A stretch of DNA of 19,711 nucleotides. Source: JAKQHY01 sp034429475. GTDB lineage: Bacteria; Chloroflexota; Anaerolineae; B4-G1; SLSP01. Below the pieces are notes generated by a model. The model made no database searches. It was not told where the DNA came from and saw nothing but the letters and a program-made list of their open reading frames with translations. Both the position numbers and the translations under genes were made by a program. The DNA lies in the NCBI GenBank assembly GCA_034429475.1, contig DAOUGD010000053.1, positions 1 through 19,711 of the forward strand. The letters run 5' to 3'. Shown here piece after piece: positions 7,787 to 14,565 of the stretch (positions within the stretch are counted from its first letter, which is position 1; the number at the start of each line of letters is the position of its first letter).

Positions 7787-7858
7787 ATGAGTGAAACGTG
7801 AAGCGCCAACCGGCAACCCATGTTTCACGTCTCATAAGACTAGACGTGCAGTTTTTTT
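7787..7858 (+). promoter_or_regulatory. Attenuator-like leader: terminator hairpin with competing upstream pairing
   Basis: CACGTCT (7826-7832) pairs perfectly with AGACGTG (7842-7848) and is followed by seven T residues (7852-7858), an intrinsic-terminator pattern 46 bases before the NuoE start. The same left arm can instead pair upstream: ATGAG (7787-7791) plus ACGTGAA (7796-7802) match TTCACGT plus CTCAT (7824-7835), with a 4-base bulge. GTGAAAC (7791-7797) can also pair with GTTTCAC (7822-7828). The two folds exclude each other, as in transcription attenuators. No known riboswitch class is recognised. Alternatively it is only the terminator of the PHP operon. Confidence 0.5.
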
Positions 7859-7903
7859 AAGACAACCTGAGAAACAGGGTCATTATAATCGAGGTGAAAA
7901 CGT

Positions 7904-8404
7904 ATGAGTGTAGCTGTCAATGAAATCTCCGCAGGGGCTGCGTTGGCCCCAGAGCAGCAAGTCGTATTGGATGAAATCTTGAACGAAAACAAGGACCGCC
8001 CCGGCGCCACGATGCTGGTGTTGACGTTGGTGCAGGAACGGTTGGGGTTTGTATCCTCGGCTATGCAGCAGTATATTTCCAAAACGTTGAACGTCCCCCT
8101 GAGCCACATCTATGGCGTCCTCACCTTTTATTCTTCATTTCGAATGTCGCCCATCGGCCGGCACAAAATCAGCATTTGCCTGGGTACGGCGTGTTACGTG
8201 CGCGGCGGGCCTACGTTGATTGACAAATTTCAGCAGGTCCTGAACGTCAAAATGGGCGAGACCACGCCCGACAATCGTTTCACGCTGGAGATTTGCCGCT
8301 GCGTCGGCGCGTGCTCGCAGGCGCCAGTCGTCATGGTTGATGATGACATCATCGGCCAGGTCAAGCCCCAGGATGTCGCCAAAGCGCTGCGCAAGTACGA
8401 ATGA
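7904..8404 (+). CDS. NuoE/HydC-type [2Fe-2S] thioredoxin-like subunit (first copy)
   Basis: A 166-residue electron-transfer subunit like complex I NuoE, HydC or HndA. The N-terminal helical part includes HIYGVLTFYSSF, which contacts NuoF in the family. The thioredoxin-like part holds the [2Fe-2S] ligands C92 and C97 (ICLGTACYVRGG) and C133 and C137 (CVGAC); C131 is an extra cysteine. It is soluble and would carry electrons from the FMN of its NuoF partner or serve as a side cluster. The start is fixed by GAGGTG seven bases upstream. It overlaps the HATPase gene by ATGA. The order NuoE-HATPase-ferredoxin-like-NuoF matches hydC-D-E-B of acetogen bifurcating hydrogenases (established layout). 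The catalytic partner is absent here. Confidence 0.92.
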   Translation: MSVAVNEISAGAALAPEQQVVLDEILNENKDRPGATMLVLTLVQERLGFVSSAMQQYISKTLNVPLSHIYGVLTFYSSFRMSPIGRHKISICLGTACYVRGGPTLIDKFQQVLNVKMGETTPDNRFTLEICRCVGACSQAPVVMVDDDIIGQVKPQDVAKALRKYE

Positions 8405-8967
8405 CCGTTTTCCGCGATTTATCTCAGCACATCCTTGACATCGCTGAGAACGGCATCCAGGCCGGCGCGACGGTATTGCACATTAAGATTACGGAAGACC
8501 TATCCCCAGAGCAGGACACCCTCACCATTGCCATTCAGGACAATGGGCGGGGAATGAACGCAGCGACTCTGGCAAAAGCGACCGACCCCTGGTTCACCAC
8601 GCGCACCACGCGCAAAGTGGGGTTGGGCATCCCCTTCTTCAAACAGACGGCGGAAATGTGCGATGGGCAGTTTGCAATTCGCTCCATCGTGGGCCAAGGA
8701 ACGCTCACCCAGGCGACTTTCCGGCACAGCCATATTGATCGTCCGCCCCTGGGCGATGTGGTGGGGTCGGTATTGTGCCTCATTGTGGGGTTTCCGTGTG
8801 GCGATGTCGTCTATCGTCACACGGTGAATGAGCGGACCTTTGAGCTGGACACCCGCGAAATCCGCCAGATTTTAGGGGACGACATTCCCTTTTCCGATCC
8901 CGAAGTGTTGACTTTTCTGCGCCAAACTCTGGAGGAAGGGGAACAGTCATTGGAGTTTGGAGAATAA
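8401..8967 (+). CDS. HATPase-domain protein of hydrogenase-type operons (HydD-like)
   Basis: A 188-residue GHKL-type ATP-binding protein without a kinase dimerisation domain. N-box HILDIAENGIQAGA (E16, N17), G1 box DNGRGM (47-52), and a G2 region TTRTTRKVGLGIPFFKQTAE with a short lid. After about residue 110 comes a separate conserved C-terminal part (GDVVGSVLCLIVGFPCGDVV) found in homologues from hydrogenase clusters. It may act as an ATP-dependent regulator or assembly factor; nobody has shown its reaction, as far as I know. It is coupled to NuoE through a four-base overlap. Together with the CBS-HATPase at 5547, the locus has two different GHKL ATPases and no visible histidine phosphoacceptor or response regulator. 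Confidence 0.85.
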   Translation: MTVFRDLSQHILDIAENGIQAGATVLHIKITEDLSPEQDTLTIAIQDNGRGMNAATLAKATDPWFTTRTTRKVGLGIPFFKQTAEMCDGQFAIRSIVGQGTLTQATFRHSHIDRPPLGDVVGSVLCLIVGFPCGDVVYRHTVNERTFELDTREIRQILGDDIPFSDPEVLTFLRQTLEEGEQSLEFGE

Positions 8968-8975
8968 GCAGCCTG

Positions 8976-9035
8976 GTTTTGCGGACCATGTCACGTCCGC
9001 GAAAACAGCCCCTTTTAATCCGCCGCGGTAGCGGC
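8976..9035 (+). other. Two intercistronic hairpins between the HATPase and ferredoxin-like genes
   Basis: GTTTTGCGGAC (8976-8986) pairs with GTCCGC-G-AAAAC (8995-9006) with one bulged G and an 8-base loop. A short TTTT follows at 9013. A second, smaller hairpin is GCCGC (9022-9026) with GCGGC (9031-9035) and a GGTA loop. The ribosome site AAGGAG (9048-9053) lies just after. Partial terminator or RNA-processing site are both possible. Confidence 0.5.
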
Positions 9036-9061
9036 TATGCATTATCAAGGAGAATTACAAG

Positions 9062-9418
9062 ATGAAAGGTTTAGAAGAATTGCGCAATATTAAAGAACGT
9101 GCCTTGCAGCGCCGCAAACTCGCGGGCGAAGGGGCGCGGGCGCGTATTGTGGTGGCGATGGGCACGACCGGCATTGCGGCCGGCGCGCGGGACACGATGA
9201 CCGCGATCTTGGCCGAATTGGAAAAGCGCGGCATCGGCGATGTCATCGTCACCCAGACGGGCGGCGGCGGGCTGAGCACCTACGAACCCGTCGTGCAAAT
9301 CCAGATCGGCGACAGCGAGCTGGTGACTTATGGCAACCTCGACGCCACGCGCGTCCCCGCTCTCATCGAAAGCCACATCATCAACGGGCAGCCGGTAACG
9401 GACTGGTTGGTGAAGTAG
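9062..9418 (+). CDS. Thioredoxin-like [2Fe-2S] ferredoxin homologue with no cysteines (HydE/HndB-like)
   Basis: A 118-residue protein with the fold signature of the small ferredoxins encoded next to HydB/HndC: a basic N-terminal helix (GLEELRNIKERALQRRK), VVAMGTTGIAAGARDTM, ILAELEKRGIGDVIVTQTGG, VTYGNLDATRVPALIESHI and a C-terminal NGQPVTDWLV. In the iron-sulfur members, cysteines stand where this protein has the second T of GTTG and, in QTGGGGLSTYEP, a Gly and the Ser. The sequence contains no cysteine at all, so it cannot hold a [2Fe-2S] cluster through Cys ligands. The rest of the fold is well kept, suggesting a structural or regulatory role. AAGGAG lies eight bases before the ATG. The next gene is 13 bases away. 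Confidence 0.85.
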   Translation: MKGLEELRNIKERALQRRKLAGEGARARIVVAMGTTGIAAGARDTMTAILAELEKRGIGDVIVTQTGGGGLSTYEPVVQIQIGDSELVTYGNLDATRVPALIESHIINGQPVTDWLVK

Positions 9419-9431
9419 GAAGGAGGTATCC

Positions 9432-11195
9432 ATGGCTTATCGCGCCAATATTCTGATTAGCAGTGAGGCGCCTGGCGCAGATGCGGTCCAGGCGGCCTTT
9501 TTGAGCAAAGTACAAGATTTACAACTGGAAGACGAAGTCCAGGTATTAGCCACCACAGCCTTGATGGGCGCCGCGACGCAGGGCATCGAAGCCCTGGTGT
9601 ATCCCGAAGGCACACGCTACGTCAACCTGACGCCAGCCGACGCCGCCACCATCGTGGAGGAACACCTCTACAAAGGGCGTCCGGTGCAGCGGCTGGCCTA
9701 CGTTGAACCCAAAGTAACGCCGCTGCCCCCCCCCAACACCAAAGAAGTGCGCGTCGTGCTAGGCAACGTCGGCAAGATCAACCCCTTCGACATCGAAGAC
9801 TACATCGCCGAGGATGGCTACATGGCCCTGGCGAAAGTCTTGACGGAGATGACGCCCGATCAGGTCGTGGAAGAGATGAAAAAATCCGGCCTGCGCGGGC
9901 GCGGCGGCGCGGGCTTCCCCGCGTGGATGAAGTGGACGTTTGCCCGCAACAGCCCGAAGACGCCCAAATTCTTGGTCTGCAATGGCGACGAGGGCGACCC
10001 CGGCGCGTTCATGAACCGCAGCGTGCTCGAAGGCGATCCACACGCGGTCATTGAAGGCATGGCTATCGCCGCTTACGTCGTCGGCGCCGAGCAGGGCTAC
10101 TTCTACGTCCGCGCCGAATACCCCATCGCCATCCGCACACTGCGCGTGGCAATCCAACAGGCGCGCGAGTACGGCTTCCTGGGCCAGAACATTTTCGGAA
10201 GCGGCTTCAACTTCGACCTAGAGATCCGCATGGGCGCGGGCGCCTTCGTCTGTGGCGAGGAAACGGCCCTGATGCGCTCCATCGAGGGCAAACGCGGGAT
10301 GCCGAGCACGCGCCCGCCCTTCCCGGCCGTTTCCGGCCTGTGGGATCATCCCACCAACATCAACAACGTCGAAACGTATGCCAACACCGCCAAGGTTCTG
10401 CTCAAAGGCGGCGAGTGGTTCGCCTCGATGGGCACGGAAAAAAGCAAGGGCACCAAGACCTTCGCCATCGCCGGCAAAGTCAAGCGCACCGGCCTGATCG
10501 AAGTGCCGCTGGGTCTAACCCTGCGCGAGGTGGTGTACGACGTCGGCGGCGGCATCCTCAACGACAAGAAGTTCAAGGCCGTGCAGACCGGCGGCCCGAT
10601 GGGCGGCTGCATCCCGGAGCAATTCCTGGATATGCCGGTGGATTACGAATCACTGGCCTCGGTCGGCTCGATCATGGGGTCGGGCGGCTTCGTCATCATG
10701 GACGAGGACACCTGCATGGTGGACATCGCCCGCTTCTTCATGGACTTCGTCCAGGACGAATCGTGCGGGAAGTGTGTCCCCTGTCGCGTGGGCACCCGGC
10801 GCATGTTGGAAATCTTAAACGACATTTGCGAGGGACGCGGGCAACCCGGCGACATCGAGCGACTGGAAGAGCTGGGAAAATCCATTATGCGCGGGTCGCT
10901 GTGCGGCCTGGGCCAGGGTGCGCCGAATCCCGTCCTCAGCACCATCAAATACTTCCGCCACGAATACGAAGCGCACATCTACGAGAAGAAGTGCCCGGCG
11001 AAAGTGTGCCGCGCCCTCATCGAATACAAAGTCAATCCGGAGACCTGCATCGGCTGCACGCGCTGCGCGCGCAACTGCCCAGTAAATGCCATCAGCGGCA
11101 AGCCCAAAGAGGCGCACTACATTGACCCATCCATCTGTATCCGCTGCGGCATCTGCTCGCAGGTGTGCCCGGTCAATGCGATCAGTGTGGAATAG
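9432..11195 (+). CDS. HydB/HndC-type NuoF: NADH/FMN subunit with C-terminal 2x[4Fe-4S] ferredoxin domain
   Basis: A 587-residue flavoprotein. Residues 1-90 are a thioredoxin-like domain that should carry [2Fe-2S] but has no cysteine (ATTALMGAATQG, then VYPEGTRYVNLTPADA). Residues about 115-420 are the NuoF core with the FMN/NADH glycine motif GRGGAGFP (156-163), CNGDEGDPGAFMNR (hydrogenase-type variant) and GAGAFVCGEETALMRSIEGKRG. The N3-type [4Fe-4S] ligands are C445, C448, C451 and C491. The tail carries two ferredoxin motifs: C-x2-C-x2-C-x3-C at 539-549 and 569-579. It oxidises or reduces NAD(H) and passes electrons through the clusters to a partner. The start has a very strong AGGAGG five bases upstream. 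The domain set is that of bifurcating HydB, but no HydA gene follows. Confidence 0.93.
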   Translation: MAYRANILISSEAPGADAVQAAFLSKVQDLQLEDEVQVLATTALMGAATQGIEALVYPEGTRYVNLTPADAATIVEEHLYKGRPVQRLAYVEPKVTPLPPPNTKEVRVVLGNVGKINPFDIEDYIAEDGYMALAKVLTEMTPDQVVEEMKKSGLRGRGGAGFPAWMKWTFARNSPKTPKFLVCNGDEGDPGAFMNRSVLEGDPHAVIEGMAIAAYVVGAEQGYFYVRAEYPIAIRTLRVAIQQAREYGFLGQNIFGSGFNFDLEIRMGAGAFVCGEETALMRSIEGKRGMPSTRPPFPAVSGLWDHPTNINNVETYANTAKVLLKGGEWFASMGTEKSKGTKTFAIAGKVKRTGLIEVPLGLTLREVVYDVGGGILNDKKFKAVQTGGPMGGCIPEQFLDMPVDYESLASVGSIMGSGGFVIMDEDTCMVDIARFFMDFVQDESCGKCVPCRVGTRRMLEILNDICEGRGQPGDIERLEELGKSIMRGSLCGLGQGAPNPVLSTIKYFRHEYEAHIYEKKCPAKVCRALIEYKVNPETCIGCTRCARNCPVNAISGKPKEAHYIDPSICIRCGICSQVCPVNAISVE

Positions 11196-11223
11196 GGGAA
11201 ATTAGAAATCGGAAAAGAGTGAT

Positions 11224-11272
11224 GAGTAAGAAGAAATGAGTAATAAGTTGCAGGACTCATTTCTCATTACTC
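11224..11272 (+). repeat. Long hairpin with ATGAGTAA-like repeats between NuoF and the second NuoE
   Basis: AGAAATGAGT (11232-11241) pairs perfectly with ACTCATTTCT (11255-11264) across a 13-base loop. An outer GAGTAA (11224-11229) pairs with TTACTC (11267-11272) after a 2-base internal loop. Variants of ATGAGTAA recur on both strands in this 122-base gap. It is AT-richer than its surroundings and has no T tract, so it is not a plain terminator. It could be an inserted palindromic repeat, an mRNA stabiliser or a processing site. Confidence 0.6.
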
Positions 11273-11317
11273 CTTACCCATAACTCATGACTTCTTCACA
11301 GAACGAAAGGAGACTGT

Positions 11318-11788
11318 ATGGACGAACTAGCCCTACAAGCGATTATCCAGCACTACGGGACCTCTGAGGAGGGTCTGGTGGAGATTTTGCGCGAGGCCAG
11401 CCGGCAGGCAGGGTATCTGACCCCGGAACATTTGGCGTTCATTGCCAAAGCGCTGCACTTGCCGCAGAGCCAGGTTCACAGCGTCGCCAGCTTCTACAGT
11501 CTCATCAGCCTCAAGCCCCTGGGCCGACACGTGGTGCGCTTTTGCCAGGATGCGCCCTGCCACGTGGTGGGGGGCCGCGCCGTCTGGGAGGCAGTGCAGG
11601 CGGCGCTCGGCATTGGGGTGGGCGAAACCACGCCCGATGGTCGGTGGTCGCTGCTGACCACGAGTTGCATCGGCGCGTGTTCCGTCGGCCCGGTAATGAT
11701 GGTGGACGACGACATCCACGGCAATCTGACGCCCGAAAGCGTCCGGGACATCCTGGCGCGGTACGACGAGATAGGAGGCGCGGCATGA
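11318..11788 (+). CDS. NuoE-type [2Fe-2S] subunit (second copy)
   Basis: A 156-residue NuoE homologue. It has the helical N-terminus (VEILREASRQAGYLTPEHLA), the NuoF-contact segment VHSVASFYSLISLKPLG, and all four cluster ligands: C76 and C81 (FCQDAPCHVVGG), C117 and C121 (SCIGAC). It is clearly different from the copy at 7904: the Cys surroundings are CQDAPC rather than CLGTAC and the N-terminus is shorter. It is therefore not a recent duplicate. GGAG lies five bases before the ATG. It overlaps the second NuoF by ATGA, so the pair is probably made as a 1:1 complex. Confidence 0.92.
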   Translation: MDELALQAIIQHYGTSEEGLVEILREASRQAGYLTPEHLAFIAKALHLPQSQVHSVASFYSLISLKPLGRHVVRFCQDAPCHVVGGRAVWEAVQAALGIGVGETTPDGRWSLLTTSCIGACSVGPVMMVDDDIHGNLTPESVRDILARYDEIGGAA

Positions 11789-13455
11789 TTCGCACCACTC
11801 TGTTGATTTCAGGCGACCCCCAAAGTCTGGCGCGCGGCGCCAACGAAGTGCGGCTGGCGGTAGAGGCCGAACTCGCGTTCTACGGACTGACCGGCGAAGT
11901 GCGCGTGGGATTCACGCCCGACGTTTCGCGGACGGACATCCTGCCCTTCATCACCGTCTACCCTGAGGGCATCGTCTACGGCCCGCTCTCGCCGCAGGAT
12001 GGCGCGTTCATCGTAGAAGAACATCTCTATAAAGGCCGGGTGGTGGAGCATTTGCTGGCGCCGCCGGAAATTCTGAGCGGCAAGATCGTGCGGCTGCCCG
12101 GCAAAGAGGGCAAGCTCTACGCGGAAAAACGGGTCATCCTGCGACGCGTCGGTCTGATTGACCCGTACAGCATCGAAGAGTACATTGCCGACGACGGCTA
12201 TTTCGCCCTGGGCAAGGCGCTCACGGAGATGACGCCGGAGCAAGTGCGGCAGATCGTCAAAGACGCCAACCTTCAGGGGCGCGGCGGCGCGGGCTTCCCC
12301 GCCGGGCTGAAGTGGGGCTTCGTAGCCTCCGAGCCGGCGATGCCCAAATACATCGTCTGCAACGCCGACGAATCCGAGCCGGGGACCTTCAAAGACCGCA
12401 CTATCCTTGAAGGCGACCCGCACGCGGTGCTGGAAGCGATGGCGATTGCGGGGTACGCCGTGGGCGCGTGCGAGGGTTGGATTTACATCCGCGGCGAGTA
12501 CGCCCTGTCTAAAGAGCGGCTGGAACGCGCCATCCATCAGGCGGAAGAGATGGGGCTGCTGGGGGATAACATTCTCGACAGCGGCTTCTCCTTCCACATC
12601 CACGTCCACGCGGGCGCAGGCGCTTATGTGTGCGGCGAAGAAACGGCGCTGTTGGAAAGTATGGAGGGTCGGCGTGGCATCCCGCGCATCCGCCCGCCAT
12701 ATCCCACCGTCGCGGGCTTCCGAGGGAAACCCACCGTCGTCAACAACGTGGAGACGCTGGCAAACGTTCCCCCCATTTTGCTGCATGGCGCAAATTGGTA
12801 CAAGGGCATCGGCACCGAGCGCTGCCCCGGCACGAAGGTGTACACCATCATGGGCGACGTGGCCCTCACGGGCTTGATCGAAGTGCCGATGGGCATCACG
12901 CTGCGCGAGGTCATTGAGGCGTATGGCGGCGGGATGAAGGACGGCAAGACGTTCAAGTGCGCGCAGACCGGCGGCGCATCGGGCAGCATCATCCCACCGA
13001 GCATGCTGGACACGCCGATGGACTTTGCGACGATGCGCCAGTACAACGCGGCGCTCGGCAGCGGCGCGCTCCTGATCTGCGGGCAGGACACCTGTGTGGT
13101 GGACCTGGCCTACGTGCTGATGCGCTTCTTCCAGACGGAGTCTTGCGGCAAATGCACGCCGTGTCGCGTCGGCACGCAGCGGATCGTCGAGACGTTGGAG
13201 CGGCTGCGGAGCGGGCAGGGGATGGTGGACGATCTGCAACGGCTGGAGGAGACGGCGCAGGAGATTTTGGCGGCGTCCTTCTGTGGATTGGGGCAGGCGG
13301 CGCCCGTCCCCATCCTCACGGCGCTGGCCCATTTCCGCGCGGAAGTGGAGGCGCATGTTCAGGGGGCGTGCCCGGCGGGTGTCTGCGCGATGAACGGCGA
13401 CGCCAAGACGACGAAGTCGGTTAACCACAATTATTTCGTGAAGACGGCATCCTAG
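11785..13455 (+). CDS. NuoF-type NADH/FMN subunit (second copy), complex-I-like, no ferredoxin tail
   Basis: A 556-residue flavoprotein; the ATG at 11785 is fixed by AGGAGG six bases upstream and the four-base overlap with NuoE. Residues 1-90 are a cysteine-free thioredoxin-like domain (ITVYPEGIVYGPLSPQD, IVEEHLYKGRVVEHLL). The NuoF core has GRGGAGFP (165-172), CNADESEPGTFKDR (complex-I-like, unlike the hydrogenase-type form of the first NuoF) and GAGAYVCGEETALLESMEGRRG. The N3 ligands C454, C457, C460 and C500 are kept. The protein ends soon after ACPAGVC with a short polar tail, so the two extra [4Fe-4S] motifs of the first NuoF are absent. It should exchange electrons between NAD(P)H and its NuoE. 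Its usual third subunit (NuoG, HydA or formate dehydrogenase) is not in the window. Confidence 0.93.
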   Translation: MIRTTLLISGDPQSLARGANEVRLAVEAELAFYGLTGEVRVGFTPDVSRTDILPFITVYPEGIVYGPLSPQDGAFIVEEHLYKGRVVEHLLAPPEILSGKIVRLPGKEGKLYAEKRVILRRVGLIDPYSIEEYIADDGYFALGKALTEMTPEQVRQIVKDANLQGRGGAGFPAGLKWGFVASEPAMPKYIVCNADESEPGTFKDRTILEGDPHAVLEAMAIAGYAVGACEGWIYIRGEYALSKERLERAIHQAEEMGLLGDNILDSGFSFHIHVHAGAGAYVCGEETALLESMEGRRGIPRIRPPYPTVAGFRGKPTVVNNVETLANVPPILLHGANWYKGIGTERCPGTKVYTIMGDVALTGLIEVPMGITLREVIEAYGGGMKDGKTFKCAQTGGASGSIIPPSMLDTPMDFATMRQYNAALGSGALLICGQDTCVVDLAYVLMRFFQTESCGKCTPCRVGTQRIVETLERLRSGQGMVDDLQRLEETAQEILAASFCGLGQAAPVPILTALAHFRAEVEAHVQGACPAGVCAMNGDAKTTKSVNHNYFVKTAS

Positions 13456-13472
13456 AAGCCTTATACAAAAAG

Positions 13473-13512
13473 AACGCGCCCGGCTTTCACCGGGCGCGTT
13501 TGTGTTTTCTTC
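13473..13512 (+). terminator. Strong intrinsic terminator, probably bidirectional
   Basis: AACGCGCCCGG (13473-13483) and CCGGGCGCGTT (13490-13500) form a perfect 11-bp stem around the loop CTTTCA, followed by a T-rich run to 13512. On the minus strand the same stem is followed by T-rich sequence (the A-rich stretch 13466-13474), so it also serves the convergent lipoprotein gene. It marks the end of the NuoE/NuoF operon 17 bases after the last stop. Confidence 0.9.
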
Positions 13513-13527
13513 TTATAGGGGCAGTGC

Positions 13528-14253
13528 TTATTGCGACAATGCCGCAATGGCTCTATCAATGTAGGGAAGAGCCTCGTCCACCTTGATCCGGGCCGTCCCC
13601 CACTGTTGAAACGGAATCCCGCCTTTGGTGTCTTCGCCCAATATAAACTTACTACAATGTTCGGTCAGAGGGGCGGCGCCGTCCAGAAAAATCGTAATCC
13701 CCTGACGGTATTCCTGGTAAGCGGCCTGAACTCGCGCATCCTGTTGGGAAACGTCCATTTGGGAGGCCACATCAATACTGATGATCGTGTTGACCCAGTC
13801 CGCGCAGTCAAGGAGACCCGAGCCCATGGCGCTATTGATTGTATTTGCCATTGATTCCACCCATTGCCGGGTGGTGCGCATCGTGGTAACGATGTCCTCC
13901 ACACTTTTACCCGCTGACGCGGCCGGCGCACTGGTTGCGGGCACGGCGGTCGGCCGGGGCAAAGGCGTAGCGGTTGGTTCGGGCGTATAGGTGGCGGTTG
14001 GTTCAGGTGTAGGGGTAGGCTCAGGCGTGAAGGTCGCCGTTGGCGGGGGCGTCCAAGTAGGGAAGGGTGTGTAGGTAGGAGGAGGTGTGTGGGTTGGGAG
14101 CGGCGTATAGGTAGGATAAGGGGTATAGGTCGGGACAGGCGTGGCCGTCAACGTGGGTTCCAGCGTCGCTGAGGGCGTTGCCACCTGGCAGCCCGTCAAC
14201 CCTATGATCCCAAGAAGTACAACCAGCAGGCCATAACACAATTTCCGAAACAT
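13528..14253 (-). CDS. Thr-Pro-rich lipoprotein
   Basis: A 241-residue exported lipoprotein. It has a type II signal peptide with a basic start (MFRK), a hydrophobic core (LCYGLLVVLLGIIGL) and the lipobox LTGC, so the mature protein would begin at Cys22, lipid-anchored outside the membrane. Residues about 30-105 are a low-complexity stalk of PTYTP/PTATP-type repeats, probably an extended and perhaps glycosylated spacer common in Chloroflexota surface proteins. Residues about 115-241 are a helical globular domain (VEDIVTTMRTTRQWVESMA, then DQARVQAAYQEY-like segment) that I do not recognise; it has two cysteines (DCADW, EHCSK) that could form a disulfide. AAGGAG is eight bases before the ATG. 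It converges on the NuoF operon and shares its terminator. Confidence 0.85.
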   Translation of the reverse strand: MFRKLCYGLLVVLLGIIGLTGCQVATPSATLEPTLTATPVPTYTPYPTYTPLPTHTPPPTYTPFPTWTPPPTATFTPEPTPTPEPTATYTPEPTATPLPRPTAVPATSAPAASAGKSVEDIVTTMRTTRQWVESMANTINSAMGSGLLDCADWVNTIISIDVASQMDVSQQDARVQAAYQEYRQGITIFLDGAAPLTEHCSKFILGEDTKGGIPFQQWGTARIKVDEALPYIDRAIAALSQ

Positions 14254-14351
14254 TCAAGACTCTCCTTGCTATAGTGAAATTTTGCCGCACTCCGGCGCTT
14301 GCTTCCCAGGCAATAAATGTTTTGAAGCAGCCTTCCGAAGGCAACTAGCGC

Positions 14352-14378
14352 ATTATACCACGTCACGGTGGAGCGCAA
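14352..14378 (-). promoter_or_regulatory. Probable promoter of the lipoprotein gene
   Basis: On the minus strand a perfect extended -10, TGGTATAAT (14360-14352), lies about 100 bases before the lipoprotein ATG. A TTGCGC -35 (14378-14373) stands 15 bases upstream of the -10, slightly short. The leader contains a small GCCTTCCGAAGGC palindrome near 14330. Confidence 0.55.
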
Positions 14379-14390
14379 CGGGCGATGTAG

Positions 14391-14565
14391 CCAGAGCTAT
14401 CGCCTTTGACGCCCTTTAGCAACCGAATGCAACCTCAAGGCTGAGGACAAGAGGGGCTGGTTGTGGCGAGGTAGCGCCTCGCCACAACCAGCTTCCCTAA
14501 AATCACCGTTTTAGCCGCACACCCGCCCACACGCTGGATGAAGGTTTCTAAATGCGATAGCCCTG
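14391..14565. mobile_element. MITE-like non-autonomous element, about 175 bp
   Basis: The ends are inverted repeats: the left reads CAGAGCTATCGCCTTT (from 14392) and the complement of the right end (from 14565) reads CAGGGCTATCGCATTT, 14 of 16 identical, with weaker similarity further in. ATGTAG flanks both sides (14385-14390 and 14566-14571), a likely target-site duplication. Inside, GCTGGTTGTGGCGAGG (14456-14471) and its exact complement (14477-14492) form a perfect 16-bp hairpin with loop TAGCG. There is no coding capacity. The transposase that would move it is not recognisable in this window. Confidence 0.65.

Noticed and set aside
7787..7858. Known riboswitch class in the NuoE leader
   Set aside because: I compared by eye with c-di-GMP, fluoride, preQ1 and SAM types and saw no conserved core; only the terminator/antiterminator pairing is supported.
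11542..11784. N-terminal extension of the second NuoF from an upstream ATG
   Set aside because: It overlaps NuoE in another frame, is Gly/Arg-rich without homology, and AGGAGG lies exactly before the ATG at 11785.
11809..13428. 539-codon minus-strand frame antisense to the second NuoF
   Set aside because: Long open antisense frames are common opposite high-GC genes; no ribosome site, no motifs, and low-complexity Arg/His-rich sequence.
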